Assembly: GCF_029873635.1 (NCBI RefSeq)
Contig: NC_080425.1
Coordinates: forward strand, 42,974,890 to 43,038,889
Source: Malania oleifera
Lineage: Eukaryota > Streptophyta > Magnoliopsida > Santalales > Ximeniaceae
Length of the DNA stretch: 64,000 bases
Reading direction: 5' to 3'
The position numbers and the translations under genes are program-made. Below the pieces are notes generated by a model. The model was not told the origin of the DNA. It searched no databases and saw only the letters and a program-made list of their open reading frames with translations. Positions 9,658-21,675 of this stretch are shown piece by piece. Each line of letters begins with the position of its first letter. Position 1 is the first letter of the stretch.

Positions 9658-11725
9658 TGTTGACCTTATAGGTCATACCCGGTTTTGATTATGACAAATA
9701 CTCCGGTATTTAATGTCTATCAAGTTTGTGTGTAGAGTCCTACTAGCAAGATCATTTGATAGCATATGAAGACTTGAAGAATAAAGACCCTGAAGATTCA
9801 TTCATTGGAATTTACATTATATTCATTTCGGGTTTGTAATAGTTAAATAGGGAATGTTTGTAATTATCTACATATCATGCATGTAGGAACTACAAGCTCA
9901 AAGGTCTTAGATCGACCCTAGGTCCCTACACATTCTTAGACATCTCGGTTGATTGACGTCGAGTTTTTTAGGCTGAGTTAAAATGCCTAAAACCTTAGAA
10001 AAGACTAACCTTGCACTTACAAGTAAAATAGTTCCCAATATCACATATATTATCAAGGGAATTAATTGAAGTAAAACCGGACTTAGAGGGTTAAATTGGT
10101 GAGGCTTCGAGTGACCGAACCACTGTGTTCAAAACACTTCGAGCGACCGAATCATTGACCGGTCAGCAAATTGACTTGGTTTCGGGCGACCAAACCAAAA
10201 TGAATGTACCGTCCTCGGTCAACCAAACCATGATTTTGACTTTTTCCACCAACTCGGCAGCCTAAACTTTACGTTCAAAAATGCCTCGGACTACTGAACG
10301 TGTGAGTTCGGTAAACCAAACTCGAGACTAGGTGACCGAATCGCGGTCTTTTGGAAATCACCTTCGGTTACCGAACCCTTATTCAAGCACCTGAAGTTGT
10401 GTCTTTTCGGGCGACCGAACCTTGGCTTGGTCAACCGAAACTCTCTGGTTGGCTTAAATTTACCATAGTTAATTGGGGTTAAATAGGTTAAATAGGGTTA
10501 ATTTTCTTAAACCCTTTTAAAACAGTTTTAATAATTTCCTATGTATCCCCAACGGTTATAATTTAGGCCTCCTCTATATATAGGGGTTCATTTTCTCCGA
10601 TTAGTGAGAGATTAGGGTTTTGATTAGCCAAAATTTCCTCTAAAATTTCCTAAGCCCTATTTCTTCATACATACTCTATACACTCATATACTACCATTAT
10701 CTTGAGAAATCAAAGCCTTGTGAGTTTTTATTAATTGTTCTAGTGTGGTAAAAACCCTCATTAGTTTATTGCATATTTCATTTTCGGATTGAGGGTTTAG
10801 CTAGGTTTTTCCACCGATTTTATTTAATAAATGTGTGTGGGAAAACCTTATAGCTAAGTAAGTTTTTGCATTATTATTGCAAGACTCATTGAGCTTGTAT
10901 TTCTGTGTGTGCAAAAATATTTTTACAAGCTCATATTTGAATATCTCTTTGTGCTTTGATATTGAGAAAATTATTGTTGAGATATTCTAAATTTCTATTG
11001 GTACAAATCTTTGAAACCCTACACTTGATTGAGATTTTAATCTGTAGATAGTTTCAAATATTAGCTTATTAATACGCTCTAGTGCTTGACTTGAGATAAT
11101 CATTATACTGAGTGTTGATTGCACATATACACCATTGAGCTTATAGTTCTTAGACTATTGGTGTGCATTGATTATACTGTGTTGTATTGTAGTACATTTT
11201 TGCTTGTTAAGAAGCATATGTTCATGTATGCAAAATTGTATTTCATTGTTGTATTCCAGGCATGGGCCTGAAGAGGGAGACTAGCCTTGTTGAATAGTCT
11301 CTGATTGGCTTAGATCTGGTTAGGAAAAATAGGTGCACCATCTTAGTAAGGTGTGGTTGTAGGTTAAGGTCAGTCCTGTTAATTGTCCTGGTTGTAAATG
11401 GTGCCGCTCCACCTGCTAAGTGAGCATTAGTGGAATCCTTGGGCTTGCGTGCTAGGGGCGGGGACATAGGCAATATTGGCCGAACCCCAATAACATATCA
11501 TGTGTGCACTTTACATTTTCGCAATTTATTTACTACACGTGTATGTTATATTATGAATGTTGCGCATAATTTAATTTCCGCATCTTATATTTATCCGTGC
11601 ATTTGGATTTATGAGTGTATAGACAAACCCTAAGTTGAGTATTACTATTGTTGATTCTGACATACTAATGAATAAATTTTGAATACCCAATTCATCCCCC
11701 TCTTGGAAATACACCAAAGTCAACA
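9658..11725 (+). mobile_element. Solo LTR, family A, with gttta target duplication
   Basis: 2068 bp, TGTTGACC...GTCAACA, flanked by gttta at 9653-9657 and 11726-11730. No internal region is present, so it is a solo LTR left by recombination between the two LTRs of an inserted element. Contents in order on the plus strand: U3 hairpin arm near 9690-9705, palindrome array of CGACCGAA/TTCGG type at 10095-10445, a perfect MSA-type CCCAACGGTTA at 10548-10558, TATA box CTATATATAGG at 10574-10584, and the AAGAGGGAGACTAG motif near 11271. It splits copia1 RT. Confidence 0.95.
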
Positions 11726-12437
11726 GTTTAATTCCCCCATCATGCTCATCTCAAATTAATTTTGCATACCCTTTGCAAATTCTTTACATAATTCATCATT
11801 CGTAGCACCAAATATGATATCATTAACATAGATTTGCATTATAAGCATGCCTTTGTTTTTGGTTTTAATGAATAAGGTGCTATCTACCTTTCCTCTTGAG
11901 AAGTCATTATCTAGTAAGAATTTGCTTAGTCTTTCATACCAAGCTCTAATAGCTTGTTTTAATCCATACAATGCTTTAGTTAATCTAAATACATGATCAC
12001 GATGTTTTATGTCTTCAAATCCAGGTGGTTGAGGTACATATACCTCTTCATTTATGAAACCATTCAAGAAGGCATTTTTTACATCCATTTGATATAATTT
12101 GAATTCTTTATGGGATGCGTAAGATAAAAGAATTCTAATTGCTTCCATTCTAGATGTGGGGGCAAAAGTATCATCATAATCTATACCTTCTTCTTGGTTG
12201 TATCCTTGAGCTACTAATCTAGCTTTATTTGTAACTATTATTCAATTTTCATCCTTTTTATTTCTAAATACCCATTTAGTTCCAATTATTGAGTGGTTTT
12301 CTAGTTTGGGTACTAAATTCCACACTTTATTTCTTTCGAATTGATTTAATTTTTCTTGTGTGACAATAATCCAAGAGTCATCATTTAGAGCTTTTTCAAT
12401 ATTCTTAGGTTCATATTGAGATAAGAAAGCATAGTGA
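11726..12437 (-). pseudogene. copia1 RT N-terminal half
   Basis: RT from the integrase linker to the solo LTR. Visible motifs: degraded GTKW region near 12250-12290, [15 protein letters not shown] (about 12075-12115), [17 protein letters not shown], and at 11819-11830 the catalytic box reads YVND, so the first Asp of YVDD is Asn and polymerase activity would be lost. A stop follows NGMQN-like sequence near 11756, then the frame resumes across the solo LTR at 9657. Stops at 12150-12430 break the connection to integrase. Confidence 0.87.
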
Positions 12438-13707
12438 TTACATAGGTTTTTTTAAGGAAAACCTTGTAGTTACACCTCTTGATGGTTCTCCTAATATTTG
12501 ATCTTTTGGATGATTTCTTATGTATTTCAATTCTTTTGGTAATTCAGGATTTTCTATAGGATTATCTTTTGGAATTTCTTCATTGTTTACTTCTTTTTCT
12601 TCTTTGATTTCTAGACCTTCTTCTTTTTGTGAAATCTCATCTTTTTCTTCATTCTTGATTTCTTTTACAAAGGGATTTGATTCATCGAAGGTTACATGAA
12701 TTGATTCAATAATTGTTTGTGTTCTCTTGTTATAGATTCTAAAGGCTTTACTATTTGCAGCATATCCTAGGAAGATACCTTCATCTAACTTAGCATCAAA
12801 TTTCCCTAAGTCATATTTGTCATTAAGTACAAAGCATTTACATCTAAAAACATGAAAGTAAGCTATGTTAGGCCTTCTTCCTTTCCATAATTCATAAGGA
12901 GTTTTATTTAGGCTTGATCTAATAAAATCTCTATTTATTACATAACAAGCGGTATTAACAGCTTCAACCCAAAAATACCTAGGTAGTTTATTTTCATTTA
13001 ACATTGTTCTAGCCATTTCTTGAAGGGTTCTATTTTTTCTTTGAACAACTCCATTTTGTTGTGGCGTTCTAGGTGTTGAGAATTTATGACTAATTCCATA
13101 ATCATTATAAAAATTTTCAACATCTTTGTTTTTGAACTCTCTTCCTTGATCACTTCTTATGTTTGAGACAATGTATCCTTTTTCATTTTGAAGTTTCTTG
13201 CATAAACTTATTAACAAGTTACAAGCTTCATCTTTGTTGGCTAAGAACAATACCCAAGTAAATCTAGAGTAGTCATCCACTATTACGAAGGCATATTGTT
13301 TTCCTCCAAAGCTTTGAGTTCTAGTAGGACCAAACAAATCCAAATGTATGAGTTCTACTAGTTGAGATATGCTTCTTCTTTTTAAAGCTTGTTTTAATTT
13401 GTTTTCCAAGTTGGCAAGCATCACAAATTTTATCCTTAATGAACTTTGTATTAGGTAAACCTTTGACTAAATTTTTCTTAGATAGTTTTGATAGAAGGTC
13501 CATGCTTGCATGTCCTAGTCTTCTATGCCAAAACCAACTAGCTTCACTTATGGTTGCCAAGCTTGTTACATCTTGATGGATTAGACTTTCAAGGTTTATG
13601 CAATACACATTGTTCACTCTATAGGTTGTAAAAAGAATTTCATTTTTCGTAGGGTTTTGAACTAGGCATTTGTCCTTCTTAAAGATTATGTCAAATCCTT
13701 TGTCACC
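12438..13707 (-). pseudogene. copia1 integrase, second (downstream) tandem copy
   Basis: Gag-pre-integrase zinc-binding segment (WFWHRRLGHASMDLLSKL, about 13490-13540; CDACQLGKQ near 13410) followed by the integrase core: LDLFGPTRTQSFGGKQYAF, IRSDQGREF with the second catalytic Asp kept, and TPQQNGVVQRKNRTLQ, where the catalytic Glu is Gln. The C-terminal extension (GIFLGYAANSKAFRIYNKRT) and an acidic Glu/Lys-rich linker follow. A frame change near 13330-13420 separates the zinc domain from the core. Integrase would insert element cDNA into the nucleus's chromosomes. Unit 12613-13707 duplicates 13708-14791. Confidence 0.88.
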
Positions 13708-14791
13708 AGACCTTCTTCTTTTTGTGAAATCTTGTCTTTTTCTTCATTCTTGATTTCTTTTACAAAGGGATTTAATTCATCGAAGGTCACATGAATTGAT
13801 TCAATAATTGTTTGTGTTCTCTTATTATGGATTCTAAAGGATTTACTATTTGCAGCATATCCTAGGAAGATACCTTTATCTAACTTAGCATCAAATTTCC
13901 TTAAGTCATCTTTGTCATTAAGTACAAAGAATTTACATTCAAAAACATGAAAGTAAGTTATGTTAGTCTTTCTTTCTTTCCATAATTCATAAGGAGTTTT
14001 ATTTAGGCTTGATCTAATAGAATCTCTATTTATTACATAATAAGCAGTATTAACAGCTCCAGCCCAAAAATACTCAGGTAGCTTATTTTCATTTAACATT
14101 GTTCTAGCCATTTCTTGAAGGATTCTAATTTTTCTTTCAACAACTCCATTTTGTTGTGGAGTTCTAGGTGCTGAGAATTTATGACTAATTCCATGATCAT
14201 TACAAAACTTTTCAACATCTTTGTTTTTGAACTCTCTTTCTTGACCACTTCTTATGTTTGAGACATTGTATTCTTTTTCACTTTGAAGTTCCTTGCATAA
14301 ACTTATTAACAAGTTACAAGCTTCATCTTTGTTGGCTAAGAACAATACCCAAGTAAATATAGAGTAGTCATCCACTATTACGAAGGCATATTGTTTTCCT
14401 CCAAAGCTTTGAGTTCTAGTAGGACCAAACAAATCCAAATGTATGAGTTCTACTAGTTAAGATATGCTTCTTATTTTTAAAGCTTGTTTTAATTTGTTTT
14501 CCAAGTTGGCAAGCATCACAAATTTTATCCTTAATGAACTTTGTATTAGGTAAACCTTTGACTAAATTTTTCTTAGATAGTTTTGATAGAAGGCCATGCT
14601 TGCATGTCCGAGTCTTCTATGCCAAAACCAACTAGCTTCACTTATGGTTGCCAAGCATGTTACATCTTGATAGATTAGACTTTCAAGGTTTATGCAATAC
14701 CCATTGTTCACTTTATAGGCTGTAAAAAGAATTTCACTTGATAGACTAGGCATTTGTTCTTTTTAAAGATTATGTCAAATCCTTTGTCACT
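13708..14791 (-). pseudogene. copia1 integrase, first (upstream) tandem copy
   Basis: Direct tandem copy, offset about 1085-1095 bp, of 12613-13707. The zinc-binding half (SWFWHRRLGHASM, about 14600-14650) is broken by a 1-2 bp change near 14590. The core keeps the first Asp (DLFGP) and the Glu (GVVERK) but the second catalytic Asp is Gly (IRSGQEREF). Thus the two copies have lost different catalytic residues. The unit ends in EEGLVTKDL-like sequence where the acidic linker of one repeat fuses with the protease end (KGFDIIFKK) of the next. The duplication probably arose by unequal recombination or template switching, since it lies wholly inside pol. Confidence 0.87.
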
Positions 14792-15001
14792 AAGTTGACT
14801 TATACTTAAGAGATTGTGCTTTAGACCATCTACTAACAATACATCATCAATGGTGAGTGAGAGTTCTTTACCTATCTTACCAATTCCAACAAATTTGCCT
14901 TTTGCATTGTCACCGAAGGTCACATATCCTCCATCTCTTTGAGCTAGGGTGGTGAACTTTGTTCTATCTCCCATCATATGTCTTGAACACTCGCTGTCCA
15001 A
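14708..15001 (-). pseudogene. copia1 aspartic protease
   Basis: Segment MDSECSRHMMGDRTKF followed by YVTFGDNAKGKFVGIGKIG and LLVDGLKHNLLSISQLSDKGFD. This is the copia protease, which processes the polyprotein inside particles; the active-site triad, usually D-S-G in a (W)xLDSG(C)S context, reads D-S-E here, so it should be inactive. It lies between Gag and the zinc-binding integrase segment as expected, with a stop or frame change separating it from Gag (15002-15054). Confidence 0.85.
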
Positions 15002-15054
15002 GTACCATTTTTATTTTGATGGAGTAGACCTAAAGCATACCTACAAGGAAGGAT

Positions 15055-16820
15055 TTATGGTGTTATCTTTGGAATCCAAACCTTCTTATTTCTTTTTAAA
15101 TAATGTCTAGTTTTAGTGTTCATTTTCCACTCATTCTTAACTTTGACATATTTCTTCTTAAGTGGACAATTAAACATTATGTGCCCCTTATTCCTACACA
15201 AGTAACAAGTAGTATGTTCATGTATATTTGTGGAGGATGTACTTGCATAGTGTTTTGCTCCTTTTACAAAGTATCCCATGAATAAATTCTTCTTTATTTT
15301 ATTTGGAATTCCATTGTACCCAATTCCTTCTTTATTACTAGTTATTCTTTGTTGTCCAACCATCTTCTCAAAATTCTCTTTACCTCTAGTAAAGTAGTAA
15401 ATAATCTTTTCTTTATCTTGAATTGAATTTTTAAGTTCATTTATTCCTAAGTCTTTCTTGCTTTGATCATTTACTTGCAATTTGACCAATTCTTGAGACA
15501 TAGTGTTTATTTTCTCCATTAGGTTGTCAATATGAGATTCTTTTTCTTTTTCAGAAGATTTTGAGGATTCTAGCTGGTTTTTACGATTCTCATTTTGTTC
15601 TTTTAAAACTATGTTCCTCTTTGATACTTTAATGAATCTATTATGGAGGGCAAACAATTTAGCTTGTAGTTCTTTGTAAGAGGGCACACTATCATATGAA
15701 TCATTACATGATTCATCACTTGATTTTTCCGAGGAGTAGTAAGAATTTACCTTAGCGTTGTGTGCCATGAAGCACATGTTTTCCATCTCTTGTTCGTTAG
15801 ATTCATTCTCTGACTCACTCGAGCTTGTATCGTCCCATGTGGCTTTCATTACAGTTTTCTTCTTCTTCTTATTTTCTTTTTTGAGCTGTGGGCAGTCCAG
15901 CTTGATGTGTCTGACTTTTTTACAATGATAACAAGTAGGTGGATCATTCTTATTTTTGTTTTCCTTCTTACTTATTTCACCTTTTTCAGTTTTTGTTCCT
16001 CTGAATTTTCTAGTGAACTTCTTATTTCTTTTGAAGAATTTTCCAAGTCTTTTAGTGATAAATGCTAGTTCTTCATCATCTAATTCACTTGTTTCATCAT
16101 CTTTTTCACTTGAACTTTCTTTAGATGCTTGAAGAGCTATGGATTTCTTATTTTTATTTTTAGTGTTCCTTTCTTTCATTGCCATTTCATAGGTGAGAAG
16201 TGATCCTATAAGTTCATCTAGTGGTCTTAAGATTTCTATCTTCTATTATGGCTATGGCTTTTGGTTCCTAAATGTGTGGAAGTCCTCTAAGGATTTTACG
16301 AATCATCTCATAAGTGGAATATATTTTTCCTAAGGCTTCAATGATTTTGTGATATGTGTAAACCTAGTATACATGTTTGGGATGGTTTCATCAGATTCAT
16401 CCTAAAAGCTTTGTATTCACTAGTCAACAAATAGATTCTATTGTCTCTAACATCTACGGTTCCTTCATAGGTTACTTCAAGTTTATCCCAAATTTCCTTT
16501 GCGGTTTTACAAGCCATAACTCTATTGAATTCATTAATATCAAGTGCACAATATAGGGTGTTTATAGAACTAGAGTTAACTTGTAGCATTTTATGATCCA
16601 TTTCGGTTATCTTTTTTTCTTCCTTAGGAACCTATTTTCCATCTACTAGTTTGGTAGGAATTAAGTCACCATGTGTGACAACGTTCTAAGCTTTCCAATC
16701 CATAGTTTGAAGATAAATTCTCATTCGTTGTTTGCAAAAGGTGTAATTGAGTCCACAAAAGATAGTTGGTCTAGTTGAGGATTGACCCTCTCCAAAGGGA
16801 GCTACTCCTACATGTGCCAT
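15055..16820 (-). pseudogene. copia1 gag with two zinc knuckles
   Basis: Starts at ATG 16820 (MAHVGVAPFGEGQSS), 46 bp inside the primer-binding site, matching copia3 gag. The N-terminal part corresponds to the UBN2-type copia Gag domain (FNRVMACKTAKEIWDKLEVTYEGT) and has stops and frameshifts between 16820 and 16185. From 16185 a 376-codon frame is open: Lys/Glu-rich segment, zinc knuckle CYHCKKVRHIKLDC (about 15905-15945), acidic Ser-rich stretch, long coiled-coil-like region rich in Glu, Lys and Leu, then a second knuckle CYLCRNKGHIMFNC (about 15175-15215) near the end. The long C-terminal extension with a second knuckle is typical of SIRE/Maximus Gags. Confidence 0.85.
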
Positions 16821-16865
16821 GCAGATCTTTTCTATAACTACTTTTTAAGATTTGTTATAAGCCGG

Positions 16866-16876
16866 CTCTGATACCA
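16866..16876 (-). promoter_or_regulatory. Primer-binding site for initiator tRNA-Met
   Basis: TGGTATCAGAG on the minus strand, 2 bp inside the LTR end at 16879. It matches the 3' end of plant initiator Met tRNA and marks 16879-18794 as the 5' LTR of a minus-strand element. Confidence 0.93.
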
Positions 16877-16878
16877 AT

Positions 16879-18794
16879 TGAAAATTAAGGTGCAGTCCAA
16901 AGAGGGGGGGAGAATTGGGTTATTAAAATTTTCTTTTAATTCTTTTTATGAATTCTTAACCTTTTGTTAATTTAGCAATCACACAACCAAACCTTAATTT
17001 AACAATCAATCCACAAACTAACACTTAAACACAACACAAGTAATACTTAAGCAATCAAACAACCAATCAAGCAACTAAAGCAATCAACCACTCAATCAAA
17101 ATATAATATTCAGCTCTTTGGCAAATCTAAGCTTTTTTGCAAGAACTAAAGGTAGAGTTTGTTTGTAGTCCTATGAATATACGTTTGTTTCAAACCCTGT
17201 AAAGAATGAAATTTGTTTGCACTCTCTCAACTAATATTTTCGAAAATGGCTAAACATAGTACTCCCTTTTGGGCCTCCCCAATAGTTTAATCTAAACATA
17301 CTTTCTTAAGTTAAGAGTTCTTCTTAATCCCGGTTTGTAATTTCAGCAACCTACACTTTGCATACACCACACAATATATATGTTTGCTGAAAATAAAGAG
17401 AAAAGGTAGAGAATGACACCGAGATTTTTACGAGGTTCGACTTATCCTTAGCTTACGTCCTCGCCTTAGGCCAATACCACCTAAGGATTCCACTAGAACA
17501 CTCCTTTTCGTGTGAAGCAAACCTTTACAAATCCCTCTTTAAGGGTAAAGCCCCCTCTCCAAGCGATACCCCACGCTTGGTCCAATGATCCAAACAACCC
17601 TTGAATTGTCAATTAACTACAAGAGGCAAGAAATAATTCCTGTGTACAATAACACTCTCAAAAGAGCAGATTAGTACAATTTAAAGCACTATATACTTCA
17701 ATATCAAATATCAAATTGAAATAAATTAAAGCTCAAGAGTGATTTCACCAAGTTTCTTCTCTTAGATGAGGATCAGGAATTCAGTAGCTTAGAACTTAGA
17801 GAAGTAAGATTCAGCATTTCAGAATTCCCAAAAAATCAATTTTGCAAGAGTGAGATCAAGAGAGATCTTTGAGAGAGCAAGAGTACTTTCAGCTTTGAAA
17901 CAAATTTTCAATTATTTGGTATGTTTGATTTGCTAAAACCATGTATTTATAGGCTAATAAAAGTATTTGTGTGTTGCCCAAGATTACTTGGAGTATTTCC
18001 CAAGTTTTCTTAAAATTTGGGGCACAAGAAATCTCAGTTTGAATTTTAAAAAATTTAAAAATTTAGCCATTTACAGTGTTTAGTAGACTAAAGTATTGGG
18101 TTCAGTCTTCTGAAGTTCTTTAAAACACTGAAAAATTTAACTAGAAATAGGGTCAGTAGACTAGATTATCATGGTTCAGTCTTCTGAGGGTGTATGAACT
18201 CTTTAGGATTTCAACAAGAAATTCTTCAGTAGACTAAACTTAATCTTCAGTCTTCTGAGGAAATTTTTCAATAGACTGAAGCTAAACTTTAGTCGTCTGG
18301 GTAGATTAAATTCTGGTTTTTTAGTTTAATTTTCAAAAACTCTTTTTGTTCTTTTGCTTTCATTACTTATAAAACTTTTTTCGAGGTTTTTAAAATAAGG
18401 TCTTTAAGTCACAATAACCCCTAAAGAGCTTCACAATATTTCCATGAGATATTTCAATATGAAGTACTTACATCATTGGTCTTAAAGCTTAAAACTCTAT
18501 GCTTGAAGTATTCCACGATATTTTTGCTTTGTGTCCCTTTTGACTTGAGCTTGAGCCAGCTTTAGATTTCCATACACTTTTCTCATGTTGGTGTTGCTTG
18601 AGCAATCTTTCGATCACTTTAAATATGAATGTGGTTTTTGAAGTCCTTAGTGATCTTGCACTTTCATTGCTTTTCTTTCTTTTGAACCTTGACTTTAAGG
18701 ATTCCTGAAACATCATCACTCTAACAAACACATGTTAAATTATCCTTCACTTGCAATTATCAAAATAAGATTTGAAAGCCTTGTTAGGCCAACA
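16879..18794 (-). mobile_element. Family C LTR: 5' LTR of copia1
   Basis: About 1.92 kb. The minus-strand start is TGTTGGCCTAACAAGGC at 18794 and the end ...CTTAATTTTCA at 16879, next to the primer site. U3 holds an array of AGTAGACT/TCAGTCTTCTGA units at 18085-18300, and a TATA box (CCTATAAATACATG, minus) at about 17941-17954. The conserved TTTTTACGAGGTTCGAC block lies near 17430. The flank 18795-18799 (tgggc) is family B LTR sequence, so copia1 inserted into a B LTR; the other flank is lost. Confidence 0.9.
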
Positions 18795-20381
18795 TGGGCT
18801 GAACCTAACCGGTCTCACTTACGCGACTGAATCGAACCAGTCTCGCTTACAAGGTTGAGACTCCCTAGTTCAATTCCAGGCTGACTCCAATGGATACATA
18901 AAAATATTTTTGTAGATGAAAATGCTTTTAAAAACATACAAGCAGAAATGTATATGTTTAAGATCTAAATACCTGCACTCTAATATGATATGCCATTAAT
19001 GCTCAGTAGAGTAAGGATGTTTTCAAAATAATTGTGCAATCTTTGAGAATGATATATAAACAAAATTTTTACACAAATGAAAAGTATATGATCTTTGATT
19101 TAAAATAGAGTATGCAATAAAATACTTCAAAAATCTTAAAGTCTACAAAAAGTTTCTCCTAAAATATTTATCAAAATAATAATCAAGAGAAACCAAGATT
19201 TAACTCTTAATAATGATTTTAAAACAATGAAAGAATTTATGAGGGTAAAATGCTTTTTAGAAAAATAAATGCCCAATCAAAAATGAATAATCTCTTTCAA
19301 ATGATTTTCTAAAGAGTAATAAAGAGAGTTTGGAGAGTATAAAATTTACGCCATAAAAGATTTTGAAATAGAAATTGAAATGGGGGATCTTTGATCCAAA
19401 AATATTTGAGAGAATTTTAAAGTTAATACAAGTTGCTAATTAAACAAATGAAAGGGGTATTTATAGTGTATTTTTTTTTTCTAAAAAAGTGACCATTAGG
19501 GACACGTTTGGTATTTTTAAAAATGTTTAATTATATTTTTACCATGTTTTAGCGCTAGAAATTAACCAAACCTGAGAGGTTCGATCACCCGGCGCTTAGG
19601 GTCGGTCGCCTGAACACTCATAGAGAGAAAAAAAATGATTTTTTGGGTTTGGTTGACCGTGGGCAATGACCGGTCGGCTAAGCTAGGTGATTTTTCTGTC
19701 CTTTGTGATTTCAATCCCCCATCCTAAGGTTCAGTCTGTCGGTCTTTTTGGTTCGGTTGACTGAGGCATTTTTGAACTGCAAGTTCGATCGCCGGGGGAC
19801 AGTGGAAAACTCAATGACTAGGGTTCGTTCGATTGTGGACGCTACATTCATTTTTGGTTCAGTCGCCCGAGGCTTTAGTCAACTATTTGACTTTTTGACC
19901 AACAGTGTGTTCGGTTGACTGAGGGCTATAACAAATAAATTGATCGGTCACTCGTGGCTTTTAATTAAGCGTAAAGACCTAACGTCGATCAACCCTAATT
20001 TTGGTCCTTAATTTATTTTGAAAACCTTTTGTGTGATTTAGGCAATTTGGAAAAAAAAGGTTTTATGTGAGTGGTTAGGTCCCCAAGGTCAATCTATGGC
20101 CATCTAAGCATTCAATCCATATTATGCAAATGCATGCATTATTACAGGTAAAAATAATAAAAACTTAAATGCATTAAAAATTCAATCAAATAAGTCTTCT
20201 TCTTTACTCTTTTGACATCATGGAATGCGCCTAAGAGTATAGTCTTCATGTTCTTCAAGGCTTCCATTGCTAGTTGCCTTATGTGTGTGTTGAATTATAA
20301 CCCGTTCAATCACTAATTACACACATAAGTAACTTGTGTTTTGTTAGCATCAAAATAGGGATCAGACTCAAAAAGTTAACA
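18795..20381 (-). mobile_element. Family B LTR, partial (3' LTR of an older minus-strand element)
   Basis: Matches 22409-26825 from the GAGACTCC repeat block onward. The right end ...AAAAAGTTAACA at 20381 abuts a purine-rich tract at 20382, as at the other B LTR. The U3 palindromes are degenerate (GGTTCGGTTGACTGAGG and similar, 19570-19960). The MSA site is decayed here (CCTAATGGTCA, about 19482). The left part is missing because copia1 inserted at 18795 and its other side is gone. Confidence 0.83.
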
Positions 20382-21675
20382 ATCTCTCTCTTTTGGAGGA
20401 TGACAAACGCACTAGAGCAAAAATGGGTACAGCCCAAAAACGCTCCCTTTCCCCCCCCCCCCAAAAGAATATGCATAATGTAAAAAAAAATAATAAAGCT
20501 TAAGCATATTCACAAAATAAGACATTATAAAAGATTATGCATTTAGTTTTAACATTAAAGCACATGCTCAGATATTTGCGCCTAAAAAAAACTTCCCTTT
20601 TGGTCATAATTATTTTACTCATTAAAATTCTCCCCCTTTTGGCATCAGCAAAAAAAATTAAGTTAAGTAAACAAAAATTGAGTATTTAGAAAACAGACTT
20701 AGCAAAGAGTCAACAATCTCCCCCTGTTTTGATGAAGACAAATACATTAGAGCAAAATGAGTACAACCTAAAAAGGCTCCCCCTACGAATATGCATAATG
20801 TAAAAATAAACAATAAAGGTTAAGCATATTCACAAAAGAAGATATTTCAAAATATAATGCATTTAGTTTTAACATTAAAGCACATGCTTAGATATTTGCC
20901 CCTAAATAAAACTTCCCTTTTGGTCATAAATATTTTGCTCATTAAAATTCTCCCCCTTTTGGCATCAGCAAAAAGGGTTAAGGTAAGTAAAAAAAAAAAA
21001 AAAAATTGAGTATTTAGAAAACAAACTTAGCAAAGAGAATTGCCTCCTTTTTGAAAATGAAATTTATTTTTCTTAGAACACTCTTACCCTACTTAATGTA
21101 GCAATTTGGGCATAAAGATTTATAATTCAACTCATTGAAAAAATATAATACTTAAGCACAAAATAATTTTCATAACTGGTCATTAAGAGATTAAAAGGCA
21201 CATAACAAGCAAGATCAGACCAGGATTATCCAAAAACCATGACAATTTAAACATATCATAAGACTCGTGAAAGATTTGAGTTTAACACACACGGTATATG
21301 ATAGCAAATGTAGGTTTGAGCATAAAAGCGGTATAACTAGTTCAAATGCATTTCATGAAAAATTCATAAACCAGTTATGCAACACCCTTTTAAAATTTAT
21401 AAACAATAAATCTTCATGACATAAGATTTTAATATAATAAAAGCATGGTTAGGAAGGCATTTAAGCACACTAGCAAGAAATAAGGTATGTCTCATTTAAA
21501 ATCATGTCTCAATAAATGCTGGGGGGCTATGCTTGTTGAAAAAAGAGACTTTAATTCAAAACTCAAGCAAGTATTATTTTTCTGGTTTATCATTTAAGCA
21601 CAACTCACAAAGTACCAGAAAAACGCAACCATATAGATCCAAAGATATTAAATAAATTAAAAAATAGGGATCATA
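20382..21675 (-). mobile_element. 3' internal non-coding part of older B element, with tandem duplication of the polypurine region
   Basis: Resembles 26826-27780 of the complete B element. Two copies of a block of about 340 bp lie in tandem: 20372-20712 and 20713-21050. Each starts with an ...AACAATCTC(T/C)CTC purine-tract remnant, then GATGACAAA, GAATATGCATAATGTAAAA, AGATATTTGC and TCTCCCCCTTTTGGCATCAGC. A poly-C run lies at about 20449-20462. No coding region is visible. CACTA insertion at 21676 ends it. Confidence 0.75.

Noticed and set aside
18489..18731. 80-codon minus frame in the copia1 LTR
   Set aside because: Lies within the LTR with no homologue in the other C LTRs' frames.
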